DNA of 60,404 nt from Gammaproteobacteria bacterium (GTDB taxonomy: Bacteria > Pseudomonadota > Gammaproteobacteria > JAJPIJ01), in contig JAJVHZ010000041.1 in assembly GCA_022072255.1 (NCBI GenBank), positions 5,947-66,350 of the forward strand, written 5' to 3'. A program made the position numbers and the translations under genes. Below, in pieces: positions 43,679-53,703 of the stretch. The stretch's first letter is position 1, and every line of letters begins with the position of its first letter. The notes under the pieces are model-generated. The model saw nothing but the letters and a program-made list of their open reading frames with translations, had not been told where the DNA came from and made no database searches.

Positions 43679-45442
43679 TCAGACGGCCGCTTGGCCGCCG
43701 TCGATGACAGTCAGCACCGGCCCCGCGGCCAGCCTGCCGCGCTCGCGTTCCAGGTAGCCGGTCATATGCATGGTGCTGATCGGCGCGCTGAAGAGATAGC
43801 CCTGGGCCTCGTCGCAGCGATTCTCCCGCAGGAAGCGCACCTGCTCGTGAGTCTCCACGCCCTCGGCGATCACGGTGCGCCGCAGGTTGTGAGCCAGACC
43901 GATGATGGCCCGCGTGATGACCGCATCATCCTGGTCGTAGGGGATGTCGCTGACGAAAGAGCGATCGATCTTCAGCGTATCGATGGGGAAGCGCTTCAGG
44001 TAATTGAGCGAGGAGTAGCCGGTGCCGAAATCGTCGATGGCGATGCTCACGCCCAACTCCTTCAGGCGCTGCAGCGTGGCCACGGTGGCGTCGGTGTCCT
44101 CCATCAGCACGCTCTCCGTGATCTCCACCTCGAGGCAACTGCCGTCGAGGCCGGACTGCCGCAGCGCGTCGGCGACCATCGTCGCGACATCGCACTGTCG
44201 AAACTGCCGGGCGCAGATGTTCACCGCCAGGCGCGGGACCGGCAGGCCGCTGTCCAGCCAGACCCGGGCCTGTGCCAGGGCCTTACGCAGCACCCACTCG
44301 CCGATCGGGATGATCAGGCCGGAGTCCTCGGCGACGGGTATGAATTGCCCTGGACTGACGATGCCCGCGTCCGGCCGCAGCCAGCGCACCAGCGCCTCCA
44401 CACCCTGAAGCCGGCCCGACTGCAGGCTCACCTTGGGCTGGTAATGCAGCAGGAACTCGCCGCGTTCGATCGCCTGGCGCAGGCCGGACTCGATCCTGAT
44501 GCGCTCGACGGCGCGCTCGTTCATGCCCGCGGTGAAGAACTGGTAGCCGTTGCGGCCGTTGGCCTTGACCTGGTACATGGCCGCGTCGGCATTCTTCAGC
44601 AGGCCGTCGACGTTGTCGTCGTCGTGCGGGAACAGCGTTATCCCGATGCTCGGCGTCACGTACACGTCCTGGCCCTCCAGTACGAAGGGCTGCGCCATGA
44701 CATCGAGTATCTTGCGGGCGACGATCCGGGGTTCCTCGGCACTGCCGAGATTCTCGAGGATGATGGTGAACTCGTCTCCACCCAGGCGCGCGATGGTGTC
44801 GCTGTCGCGCACGCACCGCGCCAGCCGCTCCGCCGCCAGGCTGAGCAGCCGGTCGCCCGCCTGGTGACCGAGGGTATCGTTGACGGCCTTGAACCGATCG
44901 AGGTCCAGGACCATCAGTGCCACGCAGTTCTGACGGCGGGTGGCGTTCGCCAGTGCGTACTCCAGACGGTTGTGGAACAACGTGCGATTGGCCAGCCCGG
45001 TGAGGCTGTCGTAATGCGCGAGCCGCTGCAGGTTGATCTCCGCGCGCTTGCGCTCGATGGCCTGCCGCAGGGCACGGGCGACGCCGTGGCCGTCGGCCTT
45101 GCCCTTGATGAGGTACTCCTGCGCCCCCGATTGCAGCAGCTCCAGTATCGCCCGTTCCTCGTCGACGCCGCTGAACACGACCACCGGGATCTCCTTGCGC
45201 ACGGCGACGAGCCGCTTGACGGTACGCACGCCCTTGGAGTCGGGAAGGTTCAGATCGGTGAGTACGACGTCGTAGCCGTCGCCGTTCAGGGCGATGAGCC
45301 CGGCCTTCAGGTCACGCACGTGGTGCAGGACGAGGCGCTCGCCCTCCGAGGCCGACAGGCGCCCGCGCACCAGTTGCGCGGCATCGTCATCGTCCTCGAT
45401 GAATAGGACGCGGATCGGTCTGGTGGCATCGGTAGCGCTCAT
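43679..45442 (-). CDS. Response regulator-GGDEF-EAL protein (bifunctional c-di-GMP enzyme)
   Basis: 587 aa. Receiver domain at ~10-125 with FIEDDDDA acidic pocket, phospho-acceptor Asp in VVLTDLNLPDSKG and the conserved Lys in YLIKGKA. GGDEF domain has ARLGGDEF and an RDSD inhibitory site. The EAL domain is complete: EALVRW, VNICARQF, EITES, DDFGTGYSSLNYLK, KIDRSF and AEGVET. Both synthesis and hydrolysis are possible. No histidine kinase is encoded beside it. The ATG at 45442 has GGGGG just upstream. It lies where recJ would often be found between the COG4255 gene and prfB. Confidence 0.9.
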   Translation of the reverse strand: MSATDATRPIRVLFIEDDDDAAQLVRGRLSASEGERLVLHHVRDLKAGLIALNGDGYDVVLTDLNLPDSKGVRTVKRLVAVRKEIPVVVFSGVDEERAILELLQSGAQEYLIKGKADGHGVARALRQAIERKRAEINLQRLAHYDSLTGLANRTLFHNRLEYALANATRRQNCVALMVLDLDRFKAVNDTLGHQAGDRLLSLAAERLARCVRDSDTIARLGGDEFTIILENLGSAEEPRIVARKILDVMAQPFVLEGQDVYVTPSIGITLFPHDDDNVDGLLKNADAAMYQVKANGRNGYQFFTAGMNERAVERIRIESGLRQAIERGEFLLHYQPKVSLQSGRLQGVEALVRWLRPDAGIVSPGQFIPVAEDSGLIIPIGEWVLRKALAQARVWLDSGLPVPRLAVNICARQFRQCDVATMVADALRQSGLDGSCLEVEITESVLMEDTDATVATLQRLKELGVSIAIDDFGTGYSSLNYLKRFPIDTLKIDRSFVSDIPYDQDDAVITRAIIGLAHNLRRTVIAEGVETHEQVRFLRENRCDEAQGYLFSAPISTMHMTGYLERERGRLAAGPVLTVIDGGQAAV

Positions 45443-45546
45443 GTCCCCCACATCCCGGCAACACCCCATGGCTGGCGCGAATGGGCTCAACGGGGGTAAC
45501 GGCCGGGAGGGGGCGAACTTGAGGTACGCCGGCCGGCCGCGCGCGG

Positions 45547-46596
45547 TCACGCAGGGGGCGCGGGTCGCGGCAATCGCCGCCGCCAGAATCGCCAGAGGTC
45601 ACCGCGTCGCAACGTGTACGAGGCATGGGGGAGATGAACAGCGACGGCCGCCAGCGACCCGCTCCGCAACCCGGCCAGCAGCGGTGCAAGACAGGCTGAA
45701 TCAAGCACCTGCATTGATCCCTGCTGCGCACCGTGGCCGTCCCGTTCAGGGGCATCGAGGCCGGCGGCCGGCACGTACAGCCAGCGGCCCGTGGCCGGCG
45801 GATGCAGTGGCGGCGCTTCCATGCAGGGCAGGCGCCCCGCCGCGGCCAGGCCGGCGGCGACCGGGATGTCGGTGACCACCGTGGTCCAGGCCGCATCGGG
45901 CCGCGGCAAGGCACCGCTGCCCCAGAACCACACGCTGTTCACCGCCGGTTCGCCGCGCGCCTCGCGGGCGGCGTTCACCGGGCTGCGATGCAGCACCATC
46001 TGCACGTCGTTGGCGAGTCGCTGCCAGCTCCGCGCCTCGGCGCCGCGCGGGAGGAACGGGTCGATGTGATGGCCGCGGACGGCCCGGGGGGCCACGGTCT
46101 TGATCGCGGGCGGTGCGCCCACGCTCAGGTACCAGCGTCCCGGATCGCGCCCGACGAGCAGGCGGATACCCTCCACGGCGAGCGCAGCATTGATCTCCCC
46201 GGTCAGGCGCACGGCCTCCTCCATGGTCAGTTCGAACGCGGCTGCGTCGAAGAGCAGCAGCTTGCCCATGTCCGGTCGCAGGTGCACGGGGTCGGCGCGC
46301 AGCCACGTGCCCCCGGCCGAAACGTTCGGGAGATCGAACAGCGCGGTGGCCGCGGCGACGGGGAGGTCGGCGTCCTTCGCGGCAGCGATGCCGAACAGCC
46401 CGAACAGGGCGCCGTGGAAATCCACGGGTGCCGCGCGGCGATCCTCGCTGCCGCGCATGAAGACGAGTCGCAGCGCCGGCGCCGCCCCGAGCGCCTCGTG
46501 ATACGAGCGATCCGGCGACGCAGGCTCGAACAGCGCGGGCGCCAGTACGTGCGCCTCGGCGGGGAGTTCTGACGGCTTGGCTGCGACCGACGGCAT
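45547..46596 (-). CDS. COG4255/RpfE-like conserved protein
   Basis: 349 aa, no membrane segment. The conserved stretch LANDVQMVLHRSPVNAAREARGEPAVNSVWFWGSGALP identifies the family named RpfE in Xanthomonas and sometimes labelled phosphoglycerate mutase-like. Its function is not established to my knowledge. The N-terminal half is Ala-rich, with WLRADPVHLRPDMGKLLLFD as a second conserved block. It follows thrC at 135 bases with a hairpin between. The start ATG has no good ribosome site, so the true start could differ slightly. Confidence 0.72.
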   Translation of the reverse strand: MPSVAAKPSELPAEAHVLAPALFEPASPDRSYHEALGAAPALRLVFMRGSEDRRAAPVDFHGALFGLFGIAAAKDADLPVAAATALFDLPNVSAGGTWLRADPVHLRPDMGKLLLFDAAAFELTMEEAVRLTGEINAALAVEGIRLLVGRDPGRWYLSVGAPPAIKTVAPRAVRGHHIDPFLPRGAEARSWQRLANDVQMVLHRSPVNAAREARGEPAVNSVWFWGSGALPRPDAAWTTVVTDIPVAAGLAAAGRLPCMEAPPLHPPATGRWLYVPAAGLDAPERDGHGAQQGSMQVLDSACLAPLLAGLRSGSLAAVAVHLPHASYTLRRGDLWRFWRRRLPRPAPPA

Positions 46597-46684
46597 CGGG
46601 GAGACGGTGCCAAATCAGGGGCGGGCTGTCCACGCCCGCACGCGTGCTCAGGCCGACCGGGGACCCCTCCTCACCTGCAGGGCC

Positions 46685-46703
46685 GGGCGCCGCGGCGGCG
46701 CCC
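46685..46703 (-). terminator. Hairpin downstream of thrC
   Basis: Perfect 8-bp stem GGGCGCCG / CGGCGCCC with a 3-base loop, 28 bases after the thrC stop on the minus strand, without a U-tract. Confidence 0.4.
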
Positions 46704-46731
46704 CGGGCGAGGCATCGCGATCACCGGGCGA

Positions 46732-47874
46732 TCACTGCATGTGGGCGAGGATTGCGCGCTTGACCGCCTCGAGGTCCGCCTCCACCTGCACCAGGGGCGC
46801 GGTGCTCTGCTTGATGGCCGTGTCCGGATCCTTCAGACCATGTCCCGTGAGCGTGCATACGATCGTGCTGCCGTCCGGTATCTTTCCCGACTTGACGTCG
46901 CGCAGCGCGCCGGCCAGCGAGGCTGCCGATGCGGGTTCGCAGAACACGCCCTCGCGCTCCGCGAGCAGCTTCTGCGCCGCGAGAATCTCCGCATCGCTGC
47001 ATTCGTCGAACCAGCCACCGGATTCCCGCTGCACCGTCCACGCCGAATCCCAGCTCTGCGGATGGCCGATCCGTATTGCGGTGGCGACGGTCTCCGGATT
47101 GTCGACCATGTGGCCGCGCAGGAACGGCGCGCTGCCAGCCGCCTGGTAGCCCACCATCTTCGGACGGTTGCCGACGATCGCGCCGCCGGCGTACCGGCAG
47201 TGGCCGCTGCAGTACGCGCACGCCGCGGTCACGTGGTCGCCGGAGGCCGAGGAGTACTCGCAGTAGCCGATCCAGTGCGCCGTGATGTTGCCGGCGTTGC
47301 CGACCGGCAGGCAGTGGTAGTCCGGCGCGCGGCCGAGCTCCTCCACGATCTCGAAGGCGGCGGTCTTCTGCCCCTGCAGCCGGAACGGATTGATCGAGTT
47401 GACGATCGTCACCGGCGCATGCTGCGCGACCTGCTTGACCAGCTCCATGCCGGCATCGAAGTTGCCCTTGATCTGCAGCACCACCGAGCCGTGCATCATC
47501 GCCTGGGCGAGCTTGCCCATCGCGATCTTGCCCTCCGGTATCAGCACGAACGCGGTGATGCCCGCGCGTGCCGCGTACGCCGCCGCCGATGCCGAGGTAT
47601 TGCCCGTGGAGGCGCAGATGATCGCGCGTGCGCCTGCCTCCACGGCCTTGGTCACTGCCATGGTCATGCCGCGATCCTTGAAGGAACCGGTCGGGTTCAG
47701 TCCCTCGAACTTGACGTAGATGTCGACATCCCTGCGCAGGTCGCGCGGGATGTTGTTCAGCCGGATGAGTGGCGTGTTGCCCTCCCCGAGGCTGATGACG
47801 CGCGTATCGTCGTGCACCGGCAGACGGTCACGGTAACGTTCGATGAGGCCCGTGTAGCGTGCGTTGATCAGCAT
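46732..47874 (-). CDS. thrC: Threonine synthase with Cys-rich insertion
   Basis: 380 aa PLP enzyme converting O-phosphohomoserine to threonine. The PLP lysine is in NPTGSFKDRGMTMAV near residue 66; ASTGNTSASAAAYAARAG and PVGNAGNITAHWIGY bind the cofactor. Usual length for this short type is ~350-360. After GYCEYSS there is an insertion of roughly 20 residues containing CAYCSGHC (C-x2-C-x3-C) before the family sequence resumes at NRPKMVGYQAAG. Another Cys (GYC) precedes it. A metal or redox role is speculative. It is 37 bases downstream of hom in the alaC-hom-thrC unit. Confidence 0.93.
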   Translation of the reverse strand: MLINARYTGLIERYRDRLPVHDDTRVISLGEGNTPLIRLNNIPRDLRRDVDIYVKFEGLNPTGSFKDRGMTMAVTKAVEAGARAIICASTGNTSASAAAYAARAGITAFVLIPEGKIAMGKLAQAMMHGSVVLQIKGNFDAGMELVKQVAQHAPVTIVNSINPFRLQGQKTAAFEIVEELGRAPDYHCLPVGNAGNITAHWIGYCEYSSASGDHVTAACAYCSGHCRYAGGAIVGNRPKMVGYQAAGSAPFLRGHMVDNPETVATAIRIGHPQSWDSAWTVQRESGGWFDECSDAEILAAQKLLAEREGVFCEPASAASLAGALRDVKSGKIPDGSTIVCTLTGHGLKDPDTAIKQSTAPLVQVEADLEAVKRAILAHMQ

Positions 47875-47911
47875 CTTCCTGTCACCCGGTCTCCTGCATG
47901 GCGGCCGCGGG

Positions 47912-49222
47912 CTACGCGAGCGTCTCGAGCCGCAGGCGCGTCACCTTGCCCTTGACCGACTGCAGCGCCTCGATCTTCGCCAGGGCGTCGTTGACGGCCT
48001 GCTCGCGCACGCATTGCGTCAGCAGGATGATGGGCAGGTGCTGTTCGCCCTCGGCGGGTTCGCGCTGGCGTATGGCCTCGATGCTGATTCCGGAATCCGC
48101 GAGGATGCGGGTGATGTCGGCCAGCACACCCGGCTTGTCCAGCGCCGTGATGCGCAGGTAATAGGCCGTGACGACGCGTTCCATCGGCAGGATGGAGACG
48201 TTGGACATGGCGTCCGGCTGGAAAGCGAGGTGCGGCACCCGGTGCTGCGGATCGGCGGTCAGGGCGCGGGCGACGTCGACGAGATCGGCAACCACCGCGG
48301 AGGCCGTCGGTTCGGCGCCGGCACCGGCGCCGTAGAACAGCAGGGGGCCGACCGCGTCGCCGCGGACGAGCACGGCATTCATGACGCCGTCGACGTTGGC
48401 GATGAGGCGCCGCTCGGGTATCAGTGTGGGGTGCACGCGCAACTCGATGCCCTCCTCGCTGCGGCGCGCGATCCCCAGGAGCTTGACGCGATAGCCGAGC
48501 GCCTCGGCGTTGACGACGTCCTCGCGCGCGACACCGGTAATACCTTCGACGTGCACCTTGTCGAACTGCAGCGGGATCCCGAAGGCGATGGAGGCGAGGA
48601 TCGTGAGCTTGTGCGCGGCGTCGATACCCTCGATGTCGAAGGTGGGGTCGGCCTCGGCGTAGCCCCTGGCCTGCGCGTCCCTGAGCGCCTCGGCGAATTC
48701 GCGGCCGTGATTGCGCATCTCGGTGAGGATGAAGTTGCAGGTACCGTTGATGATACCCGCGAGCCACTGCACGCGGTTGGCCGCCAGCGACTCGCGCAGG
48801 GCCTTGATGATCGGAATGCCGCCGGCGACGGCCGCCTCGAAGGCCACCATCACGCCCTGCTCGCGGGCGCGCGTGAAGATCTCGTTGCCATGGGTCGCGA
48901 TCAGCGCCTTGTTGGCCGTCACGACGTGCTTGCCGTTGCCTATCGCCCTGAGCACGAGGTCCCTGGCCACGGTGTTGCCGCCGATGAGCTCGACCACCAC
49001 GTCCACGTCCGGATCACCGACTATCGCGAGCGCGTCCTCGATGAGCCTGGCCTTGCCGCCGGTTACCGCCTCGGCGCGCGCTCGGTCCTTGTCCGCCACC
49101 ACGGTGATATGGATCGGCCGGCCGGCGCGGCGCGTGATCTCCTCCTGGTTGCGCGCCAGCACCGCGAAGGTGCCGCCGCCTACCGTGCCTATCCCCATCA
49201 ACCCCACTCGTATCGGTTTCAT
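47912..49222 (-). CDS. hom: Homoserine dehydrogenase with ACT domain
   Basis: 436 aa. NAD(P) motif GLMGIGTVGGGTFAVL at the N-terminus, VTANKALIATHG, the catalytic region INGTCNFILTEM and DIEGIDAAHKLTILASIAFG. The C-terminal ~80 residues (YYLRITALDKPGVLADITRIL) are an ACT domain that normally mediates threonine feedback inhibition. Full length. Degenerate repeats fill much of the 92-base gap upstream. Confidence 0.96.
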   Translation of the reverse strand: MKPIRVGLMGIGTVGGGTFAVLARNQEEITRRAGRPIHITVVADKDRARAEAVTGGKARLIEDALAIVGDPDVDVVVELIGGNTVARDLVLRAIGNGKHVVTANKALIATHGNEIFTRAREQGVMVAFEAAVAGGIPIIKALRESLAANRVQWLAGIINGTCNFILTEMRNHGREFAEALRDAQARGYAEADPTFDIEGIDAAHKLTILASIAFGIPLQFDKVHVEGITGVAREDVVNAEALGYRVKLLGIARRSEEGIELRVHPTLIPERRLIANVDGVMNAVLVRGDAVGPLLFYGAGAGAEPTASAVVADLVDVARALTADPQHRVPHLAFQPDAMSNVSILPMERVVTAYYLRITALDKPGVLADITRILADSGISIEAIRQREPAEGEQHLPIILLTQCVREQAVNDALAKIEALQSVKGKVTRLRLETLA

Positions 49223-49225
49223 ATT

Positions 49226-49257
49226 CTGGTGATTCGTGACTGGTAATCGGTGATCCG
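49226..49257. repeat. Degenerate GGTGATTCG-type repeats upstream of hom
   Basis: CTGGTGATTCGTGACTGGTAATCGGTGATCCG contains three to four copies of a (T)GGT(G/A)AT(T/C)CG unit, directly upstream of the hom ATG. It belongs to the same degenerate family as 22671-22700 and 22841-22902. Confidence 0.55.
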
Positions 49258-49314
49258 TCCGCCCCCACCCCGCGGCCAGGCCGATCGGCTGCCGCGCCCC
49301 CTCCCGGCCGGCGG

Positions 49315-50514
49315 TCAGGACGCGCCAACCATGCCGTCGGCCCTCAGCATCTCCTTGATGCCGCGCACGGCCTGGCGCGTGCGGTGCTCGTTCTCGATGA
49401 GCCCGAAGCGCACGTGGCCATCGCCGTATTCGCCGAAACCCACGCCCGGGGACACCGCCACCCGCGCGTCCGCCAGCATCTTCTTGCAGAATTCGAGCGA
49501 ACCCATCTTCCGGTACGGCTCCGGGATCGGCGCCCACACGAACATCGTCGCCTTGGGCTTCTCCACCGGCCAGCCGGCGGCGGTCAGACCCTCGCACAGC
49601 ACGTCGCGGCGGCGGCGATACATGTCGCAGATCTCCTTCACGCAGTCCTGCGGTCCCTCCAGCGCCGCGATGCCGGCCACCTGCACCGGTGTGAACACCC
49701 CGTAGTCGAGATAGGACTTCATGCGCGCCAGCGCCTTCACCAGCACGGGGTTCCCGACCATGAAGCCGACGCGCCAGCCGGGCATGTTGTAGCTCTTCGA
49801 GAGGGTGAAGAACTCCACCGCGACGTCCTTGGCGCCGGGCACCTGCAGGATCGAGGGCGCGACGTAGCCGTCGAACACCAGATCGGCATAGGCGAGATCC
49901 TGCACGACCCAGATGCCGTGCTCCCTGGCAGTGTCGACGACCTTCTCGAAGAACGTCAGATCCACGCACTCGGTGGTGGGATTGCTCGGATAGTTGAGCA
50001 GCAGCACCTTCGGCTTCGGCCAGGAGTCGCGGATGGCCTTCTCGAGCTCGGCGAAGAAATCGATGCCGGTGCCGCAGGGCACGTGACGGATGTCCGCGCC
50101 GGCGATCACGAAGCCGTAGGGATGAATGGGATAGGCGGGATTCGGCACCAGCACGGCGTCACCACGATCGACGATCGCCATCGCCAGGTGCGCAAGGCCC
50201 TCCTTGGACCCGATGGTGACGATCGCCTCGCTCTCCGGGTCGAGATAGATCTCGTAACGGCTCTTGTACCAGTCGCAGATCGCCTTGCGCAGGCGCGGGA
50301 TGCCGCGCGAGACGGAGTAGCGGTGGGTGTCGCCGCGCTGGGCGACCTCGATCAGCTTCTCGACGATGTGCCTGGGCGTGGGCTGGTCCGGATTGCCCAT
50401 GCCGAAATCGATGATGTCCTCGCCACGGCGGCGGGCGGCCATCTTCAACTCCTGCACGGTGTTGAAGACGTACGGAGGCAGACGTTCAATTCTGGAGAAC
50501 TGTGTGTTGCTCAT
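49315..50514 (-). CDS. alaC: Aspartate/alanine-type aminotransferase (AlaC-like)
   Basis: 399 aa fold-type I PLP aminotransferase. [13 protein letters not shown] at the N-terminus, [16 protein letters not shown], the PLP lysine in [21 protein letters not shown] near residue 237, and the C-terminal Arg in HVRFGLIEN. These match the AlaC/MfnC-like glutamate-pyruvate transaminases found beside hom-thrC in many proteobacteria. It is the first gene of the unit and has a promoter with perfect -35. The start ATG was placed at MSNTQFSRI. Confidence 0.88.
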   Translation of the reverse strand: MSNTQFSRIERLPPYVFNTVQELKMAARRRGEDIIDFGMGNPDQPTPRHIVEKLIEVAQRGDTHRYSVSRGIPRLRKAICDWYKSRYEIYLDPESEAIVTIGSKEGLAHLAMAIVDRGDAVLVPNPAYPIHPYGFVIAGADIRHVPCGTGIDFFAELEKAIRDSWPKPKVLLLNYPSNPTTECVDLTFFEKVVDTAREHGIWVVQDLAYADLVFDGYVAPSILQVPGAKDVAVEFFTLSKSYNMPGWRVGFMVGNPVLVKALARMKSYLDYGVFTPVQVAGIAALEGPQDCVKEICDMYRRRRDVLCEGLTAAGWPVEKPKATMFVWAPIPEPYRKMGSLEFCKKMLADARVAVSPGVGFGEYGDGHVRFGLIENEHRTRQAVRGIKEMLRADGMVGAS

Positions 50515-50623
50515 TGCGGTCCAAGGGAGAGATTTATGTTGTGCCGCTGGCCCCTGTTCCCCCCGGGAACCCGAGCCGGCGGTATGCCGTTGAAAACCTG
50601 CGTGCCAGACCCAAAGGTTTGAG

Positions 50624-50652
50624 AAGGTACAGAGCACGTACAGTTGTGTCAA
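50624..50652 (-). promoter_or_regulatory. Promoter of the alaC-hom-thrC unit
   Basis: Minus strand: TTGACA (6/6), 17-base spacer, TACCTT (3/6). Transcription would start near 50617, leaving a ~103-base leader that holds a GTTCCC-GGG-GGGAAC hairpin. Confidence 0.5.
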
Positions 50653-50688
50653 ACTCCGACCGGTAGCCACGCTCACGAACGCCGAAAG

Positions 50689-52134
50689 ATGTCCGACAGC
50701 CTCGCCCTTGCCCGCCAGCAGACCCTTGCCGCCGCCGCCCTGGAGGATCGCCACCTCGAACAGGTGCTCAACAATCTGCTCGATGCCCGCCTCGACTATG
50801 CCGACCTGTATTTCGAGCACAGCCGGTCCGAGGGCTGGACGCTGGAGGACGGGATCGTCAAGGAAGGCTCGCACAGCATCGGCGAGGGCGTGGGTGTGCG
50901 CGCGGTCGCAGGCGAGAAGACCGGGTTCGCCTACGCCGACGAGATCGCCATGCCGGCGTTGCAGGACGCCGCCGGGGCCGCGCGCGCGATCGCCGGCCGC
51001 GGCGGCAATGGCGGCGGGCTCGTCTGGCAACGGCCCGCGGGCAGGCTGTTGTACAGGCCGCTGGACCCGGTCGAGACGCTGGCGGCCGAGGAGAAGGTGC
51101 GGCTGCTGCAGGAGATCGATACCTACGCCCGCGCCCTCGATCCGCGCGTCACACAGGTCATCGTCAGCCTCACCGGGCAGCGCAAGTCGGTGCTGGTGGC
51201 CGCCAGCGACGGCACGCTGGCGGGCGACGTGCGCCCGCTCGTGCGTCTGAACGTCACGGTCATCGTGGAGGAGAGCGGGCGGCGGGAGACCGGAACCTAC
51301 GGCGGCGGGGGACGTTACGGCTACGAATGGCTCACGGCCGAAGACCGCATCCGGCACTTCGCGCGCGAGGCCGTGCGCCAGGCCGTGCTCAACCTGGACG
51401 CGGGGCCCGCGCCCGCCGGCGAGATGACGGTGGTGCTGGGTCCGGGCTGGCCAGGGATCCTCCTGCACGAGGCAATCGGCCACGGCCTGGAGGGTGATTT
51501 CAACCGCAAGCGCACCTCGGCCTTTGCCGGTCGCATCGGTGAGCGCGTGGCCGCGGCCGGGGTCACCGTCGTGGACGATGGCACGCTCCCCGGCCGCCGC
51601 GGTTCGCTCAATGTCGATGACGAGGGCACGCCCACCCGGTGCACGGTCCTCATCGAGGACGGCATCCTGCGCGGCTATATGCAGGACAAGCAAAACGCGC
51701 GGCTGATGAGGCTGCCACCGACCGGCAACGGCCGCCGGCAGTCCTATGCCCACCGCCCCATGCCGCGGATGACCAACACCTACATGCTGCCCGGACCGCA
51801 CGACCCGCAGGAGATCATCGCCACCGTCGATCGCGGCCTGTATGCCGTCAATTTCGGGGGCGGCCAGGTCGACATCACCAACGGCAAGTTCGTGTTCTCC
51901 GCCGCCGAGGCCTATCTGATCGAGAAGGGCAGGGTGACCCGCCCCGTCAAGGGGGCCACCCTCATCGGCAACGGCCCCGACGTGCTCACCCGCGTCAGCA
52001 TGATCGGCAACGATCTGCAGCTCGATGCCGGCGTGGGCACCTGCGGCAAGAACGGCCAGTCCGTACCCGTGTGCGTCGGGCAGCCGACCCTGCGCATCGA
52101 CAATCTGACCGTCGGCGGCACGAGCTCCCGATAA
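50689..52134 (+). CDS. tldD: Metalloprotease subunit TldD
   Basis: 481 aa, the standard TldD length. The zinc motif is [20 protein letters not shown] near residue 260 (HExxxH). GGGRYGYEW and [22 protein letters not shown] are conserved TldD segments. TldD pairs with TldE/PmbA in a heterodimer that degrades unfolded peptides and matures microcins; TldE is not in the window. ATG at 50689 chosen (AAAG upstream; [10 protein letters not shown] matches the family start). In enterobacteria tldD follows yhdP; here it is upstream of rng-yhdP with glcD between. Confidence 0.95.
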   Translation: MSDSLALARQQTLAAAALEDRHLEQVLNNLLDARLDYADLYFEHSRSEGWTLEDGIVKEGSHSIGEGVGVRAVAGEKTGFAYADEIAMPALQDAAGAARAIAGRGGNGGGLVWQRPAGRLLYRPLDPVETLAAEEKVRLLQEIDTYARALDPRVTQVIVSLTGQRKSVLVAASDGTLAGDVRPLVRLNVTVIVEESGRRETGTYGGGGRYGYEWLTAEDRIRHFAREAVRQAVLNLDAGPAPAGEMTVVLGPGWPGILLHEAIGHGLEGDFNRKRTSAFAGRIGERVAAAGVTVVDDGTLPGRRGSLNVDDEGTPTRCTVLIEDGILRGYMQDKQNARLMRLPPTGNGRRQSYAHRPMPRMTNTYMLPGPHDPQEIIATVDRGLYAVNFGGGQVDITNGKFVFSAAEAYLIEKGRVTRPVKGATLIGNGPDVLTRVSMIGNDLQLDAGVGTCGKNGQSVPVCVGQPTLRIDNLTVGGTSSR

Positions 52135-52201
52135 CGCCAGAGGCGGGCGCCGGCGCGGCCGGCGCAGCTCCGCGCCCGGCGCGGGAGGCTCGTGCGCTGC
52201 C

Positions 52202-53692
52202 TCAGAAGCGCGGCAGGTCCGGATGCGGCAGCGCGCCGCCGTGGACGTGCATGCCCCCGAGCTCGGCGCAGCGCGCCAGGGTGGGAACCCCCTTGCCGGG
52301 ATTCAGCAGGCCGTAGGAATCGAACACCCGCTTGACGGCATGGAAGTGCTGCAGCTCCGCCGCGCCGAACTGCACGCACATCTGATCGAGCTTCTCCACC
52401 CCCACGCCGTGCTCGCCGGTCACCGTGCCACCGACCCTGACACACAACTCGAGGATCTCGCCGCCAAATCTCTCTGCCTTGGCGAGCTCGCCGGGCCTGT
52501 TCGCGTCATACATGATGAGCGGGTGCAGGTTGCCGTCCCCGGCGTGAAACACGTTGGCCACCGGCAGACCGTATACCTGCGACAGATCGGCGATGCGGCG
52601 CAGGACCTGCGCCAGTCGATGCCGCGGGATGGTGCCGTCCATGCAGTAGTAATCGGGCGCCAGCCGGCCGACGGCCGGGAACGCCGCCTTGCGGCCGGCC
52701 CACAACTGCCGGCATTCGGCCTCGTCGGCCGCCACGCGGATGGCCATGGCGCGGTGCTCCTGCAGCACCTCGCGCACGCGCTCCAGCTGCGCGGAGACCT
52801 CAGCGGGTATGCCATCGAGCTCGCAGATGAGGATCGCCTCGGCATCGGTGGGATAGCCGGCGTGCACGAAGTCCTCGGCGGCGACGATCGCCAGCCTGTC
52901 CATCATCTCCAGGCCCGCGGGCAGGATGCCGGCGGCGATGATGCCGGCCACGGCGTTGCCGGCGTCCTCGACGCTCGCGAACGCCGCCAGGACCACCTGC
53001 GCCGATGTCGGGACCGGAAGCAGCCGCACGGTGACCTCCATGATGATCGCGAGCATCCCCTCCGAGCCGTTCATCAGCGCCAGCAGGTCATAGCCGGGCG
53101 CATCGAGCGCCTGGGAACCGATGTCCAGCCACTCGCCCTCGATGGTCAATGCCCGGACCCGCAGCACGTTGTGCACGGTGAGGCCGTATTTCAGGCAGTG
53201 CACGCCGCCGGAGTTCTCCGCGACGTTGCCGCCGATGCTGCAGGCGACCTGCGAGGAGGGATCGGGCGCGTAGTAAAGGCCGTGCGCCGCGGCCGACTCG
53301 CTGATGGCGAGATTGCGCACGCCCGGCTCGACGACCGCCGTGCGGCCGAAGGGATCGAGATCGAGGATGCGGTTGAATCGCGCCAGGCTGAGCAACACGC
53401 CGTTGCGATGGGGCAACGCGCCGCCGGAGAGGCTCGTTCCGGCGCCGCGCGCGACCACCGGCACGCGCCGGCCATGGCAGAGTCGGAGCACGGCCTGCAC
53501 CTGATCCGCGCTGTCCGGCATGACCACCACGCGCGGAAGCTGCCGGTAGGCGGAAAGGCCGTCGCACTCGTACGGGCGCATCGACTCTTCCTCGGCGATG
53601 ACCGCCCCCGCGGGCAGCACCGCCCGCAGCGCCGATATGAGATCGGTGTCGATCCCGCCCTGGCCGCGCCGTCTGCCCCGCATCGTCGCCAC
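52202..53692 (-). CDS. glcD: FAD-linked oxidase, glycolate oxidase subunit GlcD-like
   Basis: 496 aa. FAD-binding domain (PCMH) at ~45-225 with [15 protein letters not shown] and [20 protein letters not shown], and a C-terminal domain with [19 protein letters not shown] and [14 protein letters not shown]. These are the usual GlcD/D-lactate dehydrogenase motifs. GlcE and GlcF partners are not present in the window, so it may act alone or with distant partners. GTG at 53692 is used, though an ATG nine bases in (53683) is possible; neither has a clear ribosome site. A small ORF ends 11 bases upstream. Confidence 0.87.
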   Translation of the reverse strand: MATMRGRRRGQGGIDTDLISALRAVLPAGAVIAEEESMRPYECDGLSAYRQLPRVVVMPDSADQVQAVLRLCHGRRVPVVARGAGTSLSGGALPHRNGVLLSLARFNRILDLDPFGRTAVVEPGVRNLAISESAAAHGLYYAPDPSSQVACSIGGNVAENSGGVHCLKYGLTVHNVLRVRALTIEGEWLDIGSQALDAPGYDLLALMNGSEGMLAIIMEVTVRLLPVPTSAQVVLAAFASVEDAGNAVAGIIAAGILPAGLEMMDRLAIVAAEDFVHAGYPTDAEAILICELDGIPAEVSAQLERVREVLQEHRAMAIRVAADEAECRQLWAGRKAAFPAVGRLAPDYYCMDGTIPRHRLAQVLRRIADLSQVYGLPVANVFHAGDGNLHPLIMYDANRPGELAKAERFGGEILELCVRVGGTVTGEHGVGVEKLDQMCVQFGAAELQHFHAVKRVFDSYGLLNPGKGVPTLARCAELGGMHVHGGALPHPDLPRF

Positions 53693-53703
53693 TTGCCCGG
53701 CCC

